From the NCBI GenBank assembly GCA_035236585.1, contig CP141139.1, forward strand, positions 21,344,990 through 21,408,989: a stretch of 64,000 nt of DNA. Reading direction: 5' to 3'. Below the pieces are notes generated by a model. That model saw nothing but the letters and a program-made list of their open reading frames with translations. It was not told where the DNA came from and made no database searches. Origin of the DNA: Warburgia ugandensis. Its lineage: Eukaryota; Streptophyta; Magnoliopsida; Canellales; Canellaceae. A program made the position numbers and the translations under genes. Position 1 is the stretch's first letter, and every line of letters starts with the position of its first letter. Shown here one piece after another: positions 52,415 to 64,000 of this stretch.

Positions 52415-54751
52415 TCATATGTCCATGGAAGTACCCTAGGCATAAACAAGTTTTGGCACAATGCCTAGCAATTTAAATGTTGTGAAGCCCCAAGTCACAC
52501 TATCACATAAATACATGTCTGTGGAAGTTCCTAGACACGAAGCCAAATTACTACAAATCCTAGGATGTTTCCAAACACAACATCTAATCTTTTCAAGCTG
52601 TTGCAAGATCCTTGGCACAATGTTCGCACAATTTAAATGGTACAATAAGGAAAAACTGTTACAAGATTACATGTCCATGGAAGTACGCTACGTACAAAGT
52701 AAAATCAATTCGGGTAATGGGATGCTCCCAAACACAATGTCCAACTTTTAAAGAAACTTGATGGTCCTTGGCACAATGTGTATGGAGTTTTAAATGACAT
52801 GAAGTCTCAAGGCACATTGCCTAAACAACACATATGTCCTTGGAAGTTCATAAAGACAGTCAAATCACTTGGAGTCCTAGGATGTTCCCGAACACAATGC
52901 TTAATCATTTCAAGTTGTTGGACGATCCTTGGCACAATGTCTGGGCAACATAAATGTTGGGAACTCCTGGACACATTGTCAAATACATTACATGTCCTTG
53001 AAAGTCCTCAGGCACAAACTCAAATCACTTCGAGTCTTGGAATTTTCCCAAACACAACATCCAAACATTTCAAGCCATTTGATGATCATTTTAGCACAAT
53101 GTTGGACCCTTTAACTGCTAGGCACAATGTCTGGGCCAAACCATGGCACAATGTCAAAACATTAACATGTCCAACGAAGTCCTTAGGCACAAAGTCAAAT
53201 CACTTCAAGAGTCCTAGGATGCTACCAAACACATCTTCTTAACTTTTCAAGCCATTGGATGATCCTTTTGGATCATTGTTTGAGCACTTTAAGCACTTCA
53301 AAAGTCACAAAGCACAATGTCAAAACAATGCATACTTAAGCACAGAGTCAAATCAATCAGTGTTCTGGAAAGTTCCTAAACAAACTTCCTAATTATTCAA
53401 GTTCATGTTCCTTGGCACACTGTCAGAGCACGTGTTACACTTGGGAAGCTCAAAGGAAAATTACAAAAACATTACATGTCCATGGAAATAATTAGGCACT
53501 AATTCAAATCACTCCAAATCTAAGAATGTTCTCGAACACAAAGTTTAAAATTTTCAAACTATTGTATAATCCTTGGCACAATGTCCAAGCATGTTCAAAT
53601 ACATTACATGTCTTTGAAAGTCCCCAGGCACAAACTCAAATCACTTCAAGTCTCCCGAACACATCATCTTTCAAGCCATTTGATGATCCTTTTTGCACAA
53701 TGTCAGACCCTTTAAGTGCTGGGCACAATGTCTGGGCCAAACCATGGCACAATGTCAAAACATTAACATGTCCAACGAAGTCCTTAGGCACAAAGTCAAA
53801 TCACTTCAAGAGTCCTGGGATGTTTTCCAAACACATCTTCCTAACTTTTCAAGCCATTGGATGATCCCTTTGGCTCATTGTTTGAGCAATTGAAGCACTG
53901 TGAAGACCCAAGGCACCGCTTTAAAACATTACATGTCCATCGAAGTCCTTAGGCACAAAATAAAATCACTTCGAAAGTCTTGGAATGTCCAAACACAATA
54001 GCAAAAATTTTAGGGCTGTTGGATGATCCTTGGTACAATGTACTAGCACATTATGACCTGGGAAGTAGCATGGGACAATGTCAAAACATTACATATCCTT
54101 TAAGTCCCTAGGCACAAAGTCAAATTCCTTTTACTCCTAGGATGTTTTCAAACATAATGTCTAAGCTTTTCAAGAAATCAGATGAATCTAAACACAATTT
54201 TTGCCCAATTTAAATGCTTGGAAGTCCCAAGATACAATGCTAAAAGAATACATATTTGTAGAAGTCCTCATTGCACAATGTCAAATCACTTCGAGTGCTT
54301 GGATGTTCCCAATCACATTGTCTAAGCTTTCTAAGAAGTTGGGTGCTCCCTGGCATAATGTGTGCGTAATTTAAATGATCAAAAGTCCAAAGGCACATTG
54401 TCAAAACAATACATGTCCTTGGAAGATCCTACGCACAATGTCAATTCACTTCGAGTCTTGAGATGTTCCACAACATAATGTCTACTCTTTTCTAGTTGTT
54501 GGATGATCCTTGACACTATGAACTTAAATGCCCAAGTCACAATGTCAAGACAATACATTCCCTTGGAAGTTGAATGATGCTAGGCACAATGTATGGGCCG
54601 ATCAAATGATGTGAGATCCCATGGCACATGATTGAAACAATAAATGTCCTTGGAAGTTCATAGCAATAAAGTCAAATGATGTTTTCAACAGGAATGTCTA
54701 ATCTTTTCAAACCATAACGTGATCCTTGGCACAATGTCTGGGTACTTTAAA
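52415..54751 (-). repeat. 160-bp satellite, block 6 (reverse; macro-repeat unit A)
   Basis: About 15 monomers in reverse orientation. From 53270 on it repeats block 5 almost exactly, and 52415-53270 repeats 55516-56370 and 58774-59352. Within it 47718-48060-like sequence occurs again at 53000-53250 and 53570-53890, so there is also a shorter internal duplication of about 600 bp. Confidence 0.92.
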
Positions 54752-55515
54752 GGGTATTTTTGTAATTTTACCATTTAGGAGCAGCGCAAAATTTAAAGAA
54801 CCCAAGTAGGCCATGCACTCACTATCATGTAGGGAACACAATGATTTATTTAAAACACATTACAAAAGGTTAAATGTTTAAATAATTAATTAAAGAAAAA
54901 GTAAAAATTATTACTTGTAAAGGAGGTGCCATTTGATATTGGCACCCACCCCCTCTCTTAAGGAAAAATCAAGACAGACCATATGGTCTGTTACCTGAAA
55001 TGATGAGAGAGAGGGAGAGAGAGAGTGTGCGTGTGGGAAATCCGATGAAGAAAGTGATGAAGATGAAGAAGGGAGAGGAAGAAAAGGAGAAGAGCTGATT
55101 TGGAGAGCGCGATACCTTGCCACAAAGATCCAAACCATTCGTTATCTTCAAAGTGGTCACAAGATCAAATCCTCAAAATATCTTTTGATTGGATGTCAAT
55201 TCAGTAGGTAAATTTGCAAATAATAGTGAGAAAAATGTACAGTGATGGATGTTCTATAGAAAATGAATTTTAGATATCTAAGCCGTTGATCTTGATCACT
55301 GTCTCAAGGGGAGAAAAATGGTTCAAAATAGACAAATTCCAACATCATTTGGTTGGGAAAATCAACGTCCAAAAATGACATCTGCAGTCCAACAGTAACT
55401 GTCCGATCAAATTAACTATTATGCACTTTTACGCACTGTTTCGCATTGTTATGCACATGGGTGCGTCTTGGATCCTAGGACACACAAGGGTGCAATTGGG
55501 CAGTGCGTCCTGGTG
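54752..55515 (+). repeat. Macro-repeat spacer, copy 2
   Basis: Same start (GGGTATTTTTGTAATTTTACC) and order as copy 1 without the LTR. The GA tract at 55005-55030 is longer (GAGAGAGGGAGAGAGAGAG). It stops at 'AGTGCGTCCTGGTGACCCTA', so the last ~260 bp present in copies 1 and 3 are missing and satellite follows at once. Confidence 0.9.
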
Positions 55516-57836
55516 ACCCTAGGCATAAAGTAAAATAGCTGCAAGTAATGGGATGTTCCCAAATACAGTGCCTAAACTTTTTAAGAGCTTTTGGCACAAT
55601 GTCTAGCAATTTAAATGTTGTGAAGCCCCAACGCACACTATCACATAAATACATGTCCTTGGAACTTCCTAGACGCGAAGCCAAATTACTACAAATCCTA
55701 GGATGTTTCCAAACACCTCGTCTAATCTTTTCAAGCCGTTGCATTATCCTTGGCACAATGTTCGCACAACTTAAATGGTACAACAAGGCAAAACTGTTAT
55801 AAGATTACATGTCCATGGAAGTTCCCTAGGCACAAAGTAAAATCAATTCGGGTAATGGGATGTTCCCAAACACAATGTCCAACTTTTCAAGAAACATGAT
55901 GGTCCTTGGCACAATGTGTATGCAGTTTAAATGACATGGAGTCTCAAGGCACATTGTCTAACAAACACATATGTCCTTGGAAGTTCGTAAAGACAGAGTC
56001 AAATCACTTGGAGTGCTAGGATGTTCCCGAACACAATGCCTAATCATTTTAAGTTGTTGGATGATCCTTGACCCACTGTCTGGGCAACTTAAATGTTGGG
56101 AAGTCCAAGACACATTGTCAAATACATTACATATCCATGAAAGTCCCCAAGCACAAACTCAAATCACTTTGAGTCTTGGGATTTTCCCAAACACATCATC
56201 TAAACATTTTGAGCCATTTGATGATCCTTTTTGCACAATGTCTGGACCAAACCATGGCACAATGTCAAAACATTAACATGTCCAACGAAGTCCTTAAGCA
56301 CAAAGTCAAATCACTTCAGGAGTCTTGGGATGCTACCAAACACATCTTCTTAACTTTTCAAGCCATTGGATGATCCTTTTGGCTCATTGTTTGAGCACTT
56401 TAAGCACTTCAAAACTCACAAAGCACAATGTCAAAACAATGCATACCTAATCACAGAGTCAAATCAATCAGTGTTCTGGAAAGTTCCCAAACAAAGCTTC
56501 CTAATTATTCAAGTTCATGATCCTTGGCACACTGTCAGAGCACATGTGTTACACTTAGGAAGCTCAAAGCAAAATTACATAAACATTACATGTCCATGGA
56601 AATCATTAGGCACTAATTCAAATCACTCCAAATCTAAGAATGTCCTCGAACACAATGTTTAAACTTTTCAAACTATTGTGTAATCCTCGGCACAATGTCC
56701 AATCATGTTCACATACATTACATGTCTTTGAAAGTCCCCAGGTACAAACTCAAATCACTTCAAGTCTCCCTAACACATCATCTAAACATTTCAGGCCATT
56801 TGATGATCCTTTTGCACAATGTTGGACCCTTTGAGTGCTGGGCACAATGTCTAGGCCAAACCATGGCACAATGTCAAAACATTAACATGTCCAACGAAGT
56901 CCTTAGGCACAAAGTCAAATCACTTCAAGAGTCCTGGGATGTTTACCAAACACATCTTCCTAACTTTTCAAGCCATTGGATGATCCTTTTGGCTGAATGT
57001 TTGAGCAATTGAAGCACTGTGAAGACCCATGGCGCCACGTCAAAACATTACATGTCCATTGAAGTCCTTAGGCACAAAATAAAATCACTTCAAAAGTCTT
57101 GGAATGTCCAAACATAACAGCAAAAATTTTAAAGCTGTTGGATGATCCTTGGTACAATGTACTAGCACATTATAACATGGGAAGTAGCATGGGACAATGT
57201 CAAAACATTACATGTCCTTTAAGTCCCTAGGCACAAAGTCAAATTACTTTGAGTCCTAGGATGTTTTCAAACATAATATCTAAGCTTTTCAAGCAATCGG
57301 ATGAATCTCAGCACAATTTTTGGGCAATTTAAATGCTTGGAATTCCTCTAGGCACAATGTCAAATCACTTCGAGTGCTTGGATGCTCCCAATCACATTGT
57401 CTGAGCTTTCTAAGAAGTTGGGTGCTCCCTGGCATAATGTGTGGGTAATTTAAATGATTAGAAGTCCCAAGGCACATTGCCAAAACAATACATGTCCTTG
57501 GAAGATCCTATGCACAAAGTCAATTCACTTCGAGTCTCGAGATGTTCCATAACATAATGTCTACTCTTTTCTAGTTGTTGGATGATCCTTGACACTATGT
57601 TCAGGCAACTTAAATGCCCAAGTCACAGTGTCAAGACAATGCATTCCCTTGGAAGTTGAATGATGCTAGGAACAATGTATGGGCCGATTAAATGATGTGA
57701 GATCCCATGGCACATGATTGAAACAATAAATGTCCTTGGAAGTTCATGGGAAAAAGTCAAATGATGTTTTCAAGAGCAATGTCTAATCTTTTCAAACCAT
57801 TACGTGATCCTTGACACAATGTCTTGGTACTTTAAA
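55516..57836 (-). repeat. 160-bp satellite, block 7 (reverse; macro-repeat unit B)
   Basis: About 14 monomers in reverse orientation, colinear with block 6 apart from a few monomer-scale indels. It contains the left end of the large palindrome (from about 56234). Confidence 0.92.
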
Positions 57837-58773
57837 GGGTATTTTTGTAATTTTACCATGTAGGAGCAACGCAAAATTTAAAGGACCCAAGTAGGCCTTG
57901 GACTCACTATCATGTAGGGAACACAATCATTTATTTAAAACATATTACAAAAGGTTAAAATTTTAAATAATGAATTAAAGAAAAATTAATAATTAATAAT
58001 TGTAAACGAGGTGTCATTTTGATACTGGCACCCCACCCCCTGTTACCTTAAATGATGAGAGAGAGAGAGAGAGAATGTGAGAAATTGGAGGAAGAAAGAG
58101 AGGAAGATGAAGAAGGGAGAGGAAGAAAAGGAGAGGAGCTGATTTAGAGAGTGCGATACCTTGCAACAAAGACCCAAACCATTCTTTATCTCCAAAGAGG
58201 TAACGAGATCAAATCCATGAAAAATCTTTTTGATCGGATGCCAATTCAGCAGCTGAATTTGGAAATAACAACGAGAAGAATGTATGGTGATGGAAGTTCT
58301 ATAGAAAATGATTTTTAAAAATCTAAGCCGTTCATCTTGTTCGCTGTCTCAAGGGGAGAAAAATGGTTCAAAAATAGACAAATTCCAGCATCATTTGGTT
58401 GGGAAAATTAACGTAAAAAAATGACATCTGTAGTCCAACGGTGATTACCCTATCAAATTTCACTATTATGCACTTTTACGCACTGTTTCGCATTGTTACG
58501 CACATGGGTGCGTCTTGGATCCTAGGACACACAAGGATGCAATTGGGCACTGCGTCCTGGTGATGCTTGTCCGAATAACTGTTTCGACAAGCACAAATCC
58601 AAGGAATATGTTGATCCATTTAAACCTGATTCAAATTCATGTTTACGAATTTTTGAAATAATCTAAAAATCAGACGATCAGATCTACCTGCCTCACTGTA
58701 GATTGATGTCCTTCTGGAGCTTTTCCTTTTTTCTTTTCTCTTCTTACTTCTTCTTGTTTTTCTTTTGGATGAT
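57837..58773 (+). repeat. Macro-repeat spacer, copy 3 (complete)
   Basis: The most complete uninterrupted copy. It contains the AT-rich start, the 'GATACTGGCACCCCACCCCC' bridge, a (GA)n microsatellite at 58053-58076, 'GAGTGCGATACCTTGCAACA', the ACGCAC/TGCGT-rich stretch (58480-58560), 'CAGACGATCAGATCTACCTG' (58671) and the pyrimidine-rich end. No gene is recognised. Confidence 0.9.
58053..58076. repeat. (GA)n microsatellite in spacer
   Basis: An uninterrupted GA run in spacer copy 3. The same site varies in length in copies 1, 2 and 4 (CT run at about 60690-60708 in the inverted copy). Confidence 0.85.
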
Positions 58774-59352
58774 CACATGTCCATGGAAGTACCCTAGGCA
58801 TAAAGTAAAATAACTGCAAGTAATGGGATGTTCCCAAATACAGTGCCTAAACTTTTTAACAAATTTTGGCACAATGTTTATCAATTTAAATGTTGTGAAG
58901 CCCTAAGGCACACTATCACATAAATACATGTCCTTGGAAGTTCCTAGTCACGAAGCCAAATTAATACAAATCCTAGGATGTTTCCAAACACAACATCTAA
59001 TCTTTTCAAGCTGTCGCATGATCCTTGTTCGCACAACTTAAATGGTACAACAAGGCAAAACCGTTACAAGAGCACATGTCCATGGAAGTACCCTAGGCAC
59101 AAAGTAAAATCAATTCGGGTAATGGGATGTTCTCAAACACAATGTCCAACTTTTCAAGAAACATGATGGTCCTTGGGACAATGTGTATGCAGTTTAAATG
59201 ACATGAACTCTCAGGGCACATTATCTAAATGATACATATGTCCTTGGATGTTCGTAAAGACAGAGTCAAATCACTTAGAGTCCTAGGATGTTCTCGAACA
59301 CAATGTCTAATGATTTCAAGCTGTTGGATGATCCTTGGCACAATGTCTGGGC
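58774..59352 (-). repeat. 160-bp satellite, block 8 (reverse; cut unit C)
   Basis: About 3.6 monomers colinear with the start of units A and B. It ends at 'CACAATGTCTGGGC', where the orientation flips to forward. Confidence 0.9.
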
Positions 59353-60028
59353 TTGGAATGTTTAGATGATGTGTTTGGGAAAATCCCAAGACTCGAAGTG
59401 ATTTGAGTGTGTGCCTGGGGACTTTCAAGGACATGCAATGTATTTGACAATGTGTCTTGGAGTTCCCAAACTTTAAGTTGCCCAGACATTGTGGCAAGGA
59501 TCATCCAACAGCTTGAAATGATTAGGCATTGTGTTCGGGAACATCCTAGCACTCCAAGTGATTTGACTGTCTTTACGAACTTCCAAGGACAGATGTGTTG
59601 TTTAGACAATGTGCCTTGAGACTTCATGTCATTTAAACCGCATACACATTGTGCCAAGGACCATCAAGTTTCTTGAAAAGTTGGACATTGTGTTTGGGAA
59701 CATCCCATTACCCAAATGGATTTTACTTTGTACCTAGGGTACTTCCATGAACATGTAATCTTGTAACAGTTTTGCCTTGTTGTACCATTTAAGTTGTGCG
59801 AACATTGTGCCAGGAATCATGCAACGGCTTGAAAAGATTAGACGTTGTGTTTGGAAACATCCTAGGATTTGTACTAATTTGGCTTCGTGTCTGGGAACTT
59901 CCACGGACATGTATTTAAGTGATAGTGTGCCTTGGGGCTTCACAACATTTAAATTGCTAAACATTGTGGGAACATCCCATTACTTGTAGTTATTTTCCTT
60001 TATGCCTAAGGTACTTCCATGGACATGT
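59353..60028 (+). repeat. 160-bp satellite, block 9 (forward; inverted macro-repeat)
   Basis: The first 127 bp (59353-59479) form the loop of the palindrome and correspond to the complement of about 56090-56215. The rest mirrors block 8; for example 59759-59793 is the complement of 59037-59071. Confidence 0.9.
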
Positions 60029-60963
60029 GATCCTCCAAAAGAAAAACAATAAGAAGTAAGAAGGGAAAAGAAAATGCTTCGGAAGGACATCAATCTAAAG
60101 TGAGCCAGGTTGATCTGATCGTCTAATTTTTAGATTATTTGAAAAAATCGTAAACATGAATTTGAATCTGGTTTAAATGGATGAATGAATGTATTCCTTG
60201 TATTTGTGCTTGTCGGAACAATTACTCTGACAAGTGTCACCAGGACACACTGCCCAATTGCATCCTTGTGTGTCCTAGGATCCGAGACGCACCCATGTGC
60301 ATAACAATGCGAAACAGTGCGTAAAAGTGCATAATAGTGAAATTTGATCGGACAACCACCGTCGACCTGCAGATGTTATTTTTCAACGTTAATTTTTCCA
60401 ACCAAATGATGTTGGAATTTGTCTATTTTTGAACCATTTTACTCCCCTTGAGACAGTGAACAAGATGAATGACTTAGATTTTTAAAATTCATTTTCTATA
60501 GAATGTCCATCACCGTACATTCTTCTCACTGTTATTTGCAAATTTACCTACTGAATTGACATCCGATCAAAATGATTTTTCATAGATTTGATCTTGTTAC
60601 CATTTTGCAGAAAACAAATGGTTTGGATCTTTGTTGCAAGGTATCGCACTCTCCAAATCAGCTCCTCTCCTTTTCTTCCTCTCTTCTTCTCTCTCTCTCT
60701 CTCTCTCATCATTTCAGGTAACAGACCGTATGCTCTGTCTTGATTTTTCCTTAAGAGAGGGGCTGGGTGTCAGTATTAACATGGCACCTCCTTTACAAGT
60801 AATAATTTTTACTCTTTCTTTAATTCATTATTTAAACTTTTAACCTTTTGTAATATGTTTTAAATAAATCATTGTGTTCCCTACATGATGGTGAGTGCAT
60901 GGCCTACTTGGGTTTTTTAAATTTTGCTTTGGTCCTACATGGTAAAATTACAAAAATACCCTT
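60029..60963 (-). repeat. Macro-repeat spacer, copy 4 (inverted)
   Basis: Reverse complement of copy 3 along its full length, from the pyrimidine run complement (60035) to 'CATGGTAAAATTACAAAAAT' (60938). On the + strand 60631-60843 is open and holds a Ser-rich run followed by SFQVTDRM and LDFSLREG, like the minus-strand frames in copies 1 and 2. Confidence 0.9.
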
Positions 60964-62603
60964 TAAAGTACCAAGACATTGTGCCAAGGATCACGTAATG
61001 GTTTGAAAAGATTAGACATTGCTCTCGAAAACATCATTTGACTTTTTTCCTATGATCTTCCAAGGACATTTATTGTTTCAATCATGTGCCATGGAATCTC
61101 ACATCATTTAATCGGCCCATACATTGTGCCTAGCATCATTCAACTTCCAAGGGAATGTATTGTCTTGACACTGTGACTTAGGCATTTAAGTTGCCTAAAC
61201 ATAGTGTCAAAGATCATCCAACAACTAGAAAAGAGTAGACATTATGTTATGGAACATCTTGAGACTTGAAGCGAATTGACTTTGTGCATAGGATCTTCCA
61301 AGGACGTGTATTGTTTTGACAATGTGCCTTCGGACGTCTGATCATTTAATGTACACACATTATGCCAGGGAGCACCCAACTTCTTAGAAAGCTTAGACAA
61401 TGTGATTGGGAACATCCAAGCACTCGAAGTGATTTGACATTGTGCCATGAGGACTTCTACAAATATGTATTCCTTTAGCATTGTATCTTGGGACTTCCAA
61501 GCATTTAAATTGCGCAAAAATTGTGCTGAGATTCATTTGATCGCTTGAAAAGCTTAGACATTATGTTTGAAAACATCCTAGGCCTAAAAGGAATTTGACT
61601 TTGTGCTTAGGGACTTAAAGGACATGTAATGTTTTGACATTGTCCCTTGCTACTTCCCAGGTCATAATGTGCTATTACATTGTACCAAGGATCATCCAGC
61701 ATCTCTAAAATTTTTACTGTTGTCTTTGGACATTCCAAGACTTTCGAAGTGATTTTATTTTGTGCCTAAGTACTTCGATGGACATTTATGTTTTGACGTG
61801 GTGCCATGGGTCTTCACAGTGGTTCAATTGCTCAAACAATGAGCCATAAGGATCATCCAATGGCTTGAAAAGTTAGGAAGATGTGTTTGGTAAACATCCC
61901 AAGACTCTTGAAGTGATTTGACTTTGTGCCTAAGGACTTCGTTGGACATGTTAAAGTTTTGTCATTGTGCCATGGTTTGGCCTAGACATTGTGCCCAACA
62001 CTTAAAGGGTCCAACATTGTGCAAAAAGGATCATCAAATGGCTTGAAATGTTTAGATGATGTGTTTGGGAGACTTGAAGTGATTTAAGTTTGTGCTTGGG
62101 GACTTTCAAAGACATGTAATGTATTTGAGCATGATTGGACATTGTGCCAAGGATTACACAATAGTTTGAAAAGTTTAAACATTGTGTTCGAGAACATTCT
62201 TAGTTTTGGAGTGATTTGAATTAGTGTCTAATGATTTCCATGGACATGTAATGTTTTTGTAATTTTCCTTTGAGCTTCCCAAGTGTAACGCATGTGCTCC
62301 GACAGTGTGCCAAGGATCATGAACTTGAATAATTAGGAAGTTTTGCTTGGGAACTTTCCAGAACAGTGATAGATTTGACTCTGTGCTTAGGTATGCATTG
62401 TTTTGACATTGTGCTGTGTGAGTTTTGAAGTGCTTAAAGTGCTCAAACAATGAGCCAAAAGGATCATCCAATGGCTTGAAAAGATAAGAAGATGTGTTTG
62501 GTAGCATCCCAGGACTCCTGAAGTGATTTTACTTTGTGCTTAAGGACTTCGTTGGACATGTTAATGTGTTGACGTTGTGCCATGGTTTGGTCCAGACATT
62601 GTG
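60964..62603 (+). repeat. 160-bp satellite, block 10 (forward; inverted macro-repeat)
   Basis: About ten monomers that mirror 56234-57836. It ends at 'TCCAGACATTGTG', the outer end of the right palindrome arm. Confidence 0.9.
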
Positions 62604-64000
62604 TCATGGAATAATGTCAAAACTTTACATTTCCATCAAAGTCCGTAGACACAATGTCATATCACTTCGATACTCCTAGGAAGATCCTTTTGGTACAATG
62701 TATGGCACTTTAAGCACTGAAAAGTGCCGAGGAACAATTTCAAAACAACACATGTCCTTGGAAGTCCCTTGGTATAAAGTCAAATCACATCGTGTTTTGG
62801 GAAGTTCCCAAACAAAACTTTTCAAGCCATTAAATGATCCTTTTGGTACAATGTATGGCACTTTAAGCTCTTGGAAATCTCATGACACAGTGTCAAAAAA
62901 TTACATGTCCTTGGAACATCCCCAGTACAATGTCCGGCAACTTAAATGTTGGGCAGTCCCAAGGACAATGATAAAAGATTACATGTCTATGGAAGTTCCC
63001 TAGACACAGAGTCAAATCACTATGTATTGGGAATTTCCCTGACACAATAACAATTCCCACTTCTTATTGTTTTTTTTTTGGAGGATCACATGTCCACGGA
63101 AGTACCCTAAGCATAAAGTCAAATAACTACAAGTAATGGGATGTTCCCAAATACAGTGCCTAAACTTTTTAAGAAGTTGGATGATCCTTGGCACAATGTC
63201 TGGCAATTTAAATGTTGTTAAGCCCCAAGGCACACTATCACATAAATACATGTCCTTGGAAGTTCCTACACACAAAGTCAAATTACTACAAATCCTAGGA
63301 TGTTTTCAAATGCAATGTCTAATCTTTTCAAGCTGTTGCATGATCCTTGGCAGAATGTTCTCACAACTTAAATGGTACAACAAGGAAAAACTGTTACAAG
63401 ATTACATGTCCATGGAAGTACCCTAGGCACAAAGCAAAATCAATTCGGGTAATGGGATGTTCCCAAATGCAATGTCTAACTTTTTAAGAAACTTGATGGT
63501 CCTTGGTACAATGTGTATGCAGTTTAAATGACATGAAGTCTCGAGGGACATTGTCTAAACAGCACACATGTCCTTGGATGTTCGTAAAGACAAAGTCAAA
63601 TCACTTGGAGTCCTAGGTTGTTCCCGAACACAATGCCTAATCATTTCAAGCTGTTGGATGATCCTTGGCACAATGTCTGGGCAACTTAAATGGTGGAAAG
63701 TCCAAGATCATTGTCAAATAAATTACATGTCCTTCAAAGAGCCCCAGGCACAAACTCAAATCACCTCGGCACAATTTAAATGCTTGGAAGTCCCAACATA
63801 CAATGCTAAAAGAATACATGTTCGTAGAAGTCCTCAAGACACAATGTCATATCACTTCAAGTGCTTGGATGTTCCCAATCACATTGTCTGAGCTTTTTAA
63901 GATGTTGGGTGCTCCTTGGCATAATGTGTGGGTAATTTAAATGATCAGAATTCCCAAGGCACATTATCGAAACAATACATGTCCTTGGAAGATCCTAGGC
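62604..64000 (-). repeat. 160-bp satellite, block 11 (reverse), runs off the window
   Basis: Orientation flips back to reverse at the outer end of the palindrome. From 63088 the sequence is colinear with 52415, 55516 and 58774, so another macro-repeat unit starts here. At about 63058-63087 only the last ~30 bp of a spacer remain (TTCTTATTG, a T run, GGAGGATCACATG). Confidence 0.9.

Larger units (their letters stand above)
56234..62603. repeat. Large inverted repeat, arms about 3.1 kb, loop 127 bp
   Basis: Left arm 56234-59352 and right arm 59480-62603 are reverse complements through satellite, spacer and satellite. Paired landmarks add up to a nearly constant 118,800-118,850 (56240 with 62597, 57837 with 60964, 58774 with 60028, 59037 with 59793), which places the axis near 59,415. 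The arms differ by scattered substitutions and small indels. Confidence 0.88.

Noticed and set aside
52778-53242. Open frames of 100-154 codons in the satellite with repeated words such as FKPLDDPWHNV or SLGTKSNHF
   Set aside because: They arise because the 160-bp unit has few stops on one strand. 160 is not a multiple of three, so the frame changes every monomer. Similar peptides appear in several frames and both orientations, with no start, codon bias or domain.

Overview
The window looks like plant heterochromatin, probably pericentromeric or another gene-poor repeat-rich region. I see no credible host gene. Three things point to a plant: Ty3/gypsy chromovirus remains of the Del/Tekay type with tRNA-iMet-like primer sites, a plant-type RTE LINE tail, and AT-rich satellite DNA. 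The lineage below 'land plant, most likely angiosperm' cannot be assigned from the sequence.

About 27 kb of the 64 kb is one satellite with a period close to 160 bp. Its consensus reads as four diverged 40-bp modules, each starting near GACATTGTG. Four old, degenerate blocks run in one orientation (about 1947-5773, 10620-16924, 35130-39746 and 40446-42011). They are split by a solo LTR (5774-10619), a full-length Del/Tekay-like element on the minus strand (16925-35129) with a non-autonomous relative nested in one LTR (17921-22337), and an RTE LINE 3' fragment (39747-40445). A second LARD-like non-autonomous element (42012-47460) ends at a point where the satellite reverses direction.

The right quarter (47461-64000) has a different architecture. 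Satellite blocks in reverse orientation alternate with a non-satellite spacer of about 0.9 kb, giving a macro-repeat of 3.1-3.3 kb whose copies are much more alike than single monomers are. One spacer copy holds a solo LTR of a different LTR family (49153-51634). The macro-repeat then folds back on itself as an inverted repeat with arms of about 3.1 kb (left 56234-59352, right 59480-62603), and orientation flips again near 62604.

The most interesting points are the 4 x 40 bp structure of the satellite, the large palindrome made of macro-repeats, the LTR layout in which the TATA box and poly(A) signal lie about 4 kb apart, and the shared non-coding interior of two elements that seem to borrow the LTRs of the coding element. 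Nothing suggests a working protein-coding system. The coding remains are fossils, and the short open frames in satellite and LTR DNA are most likely chance.
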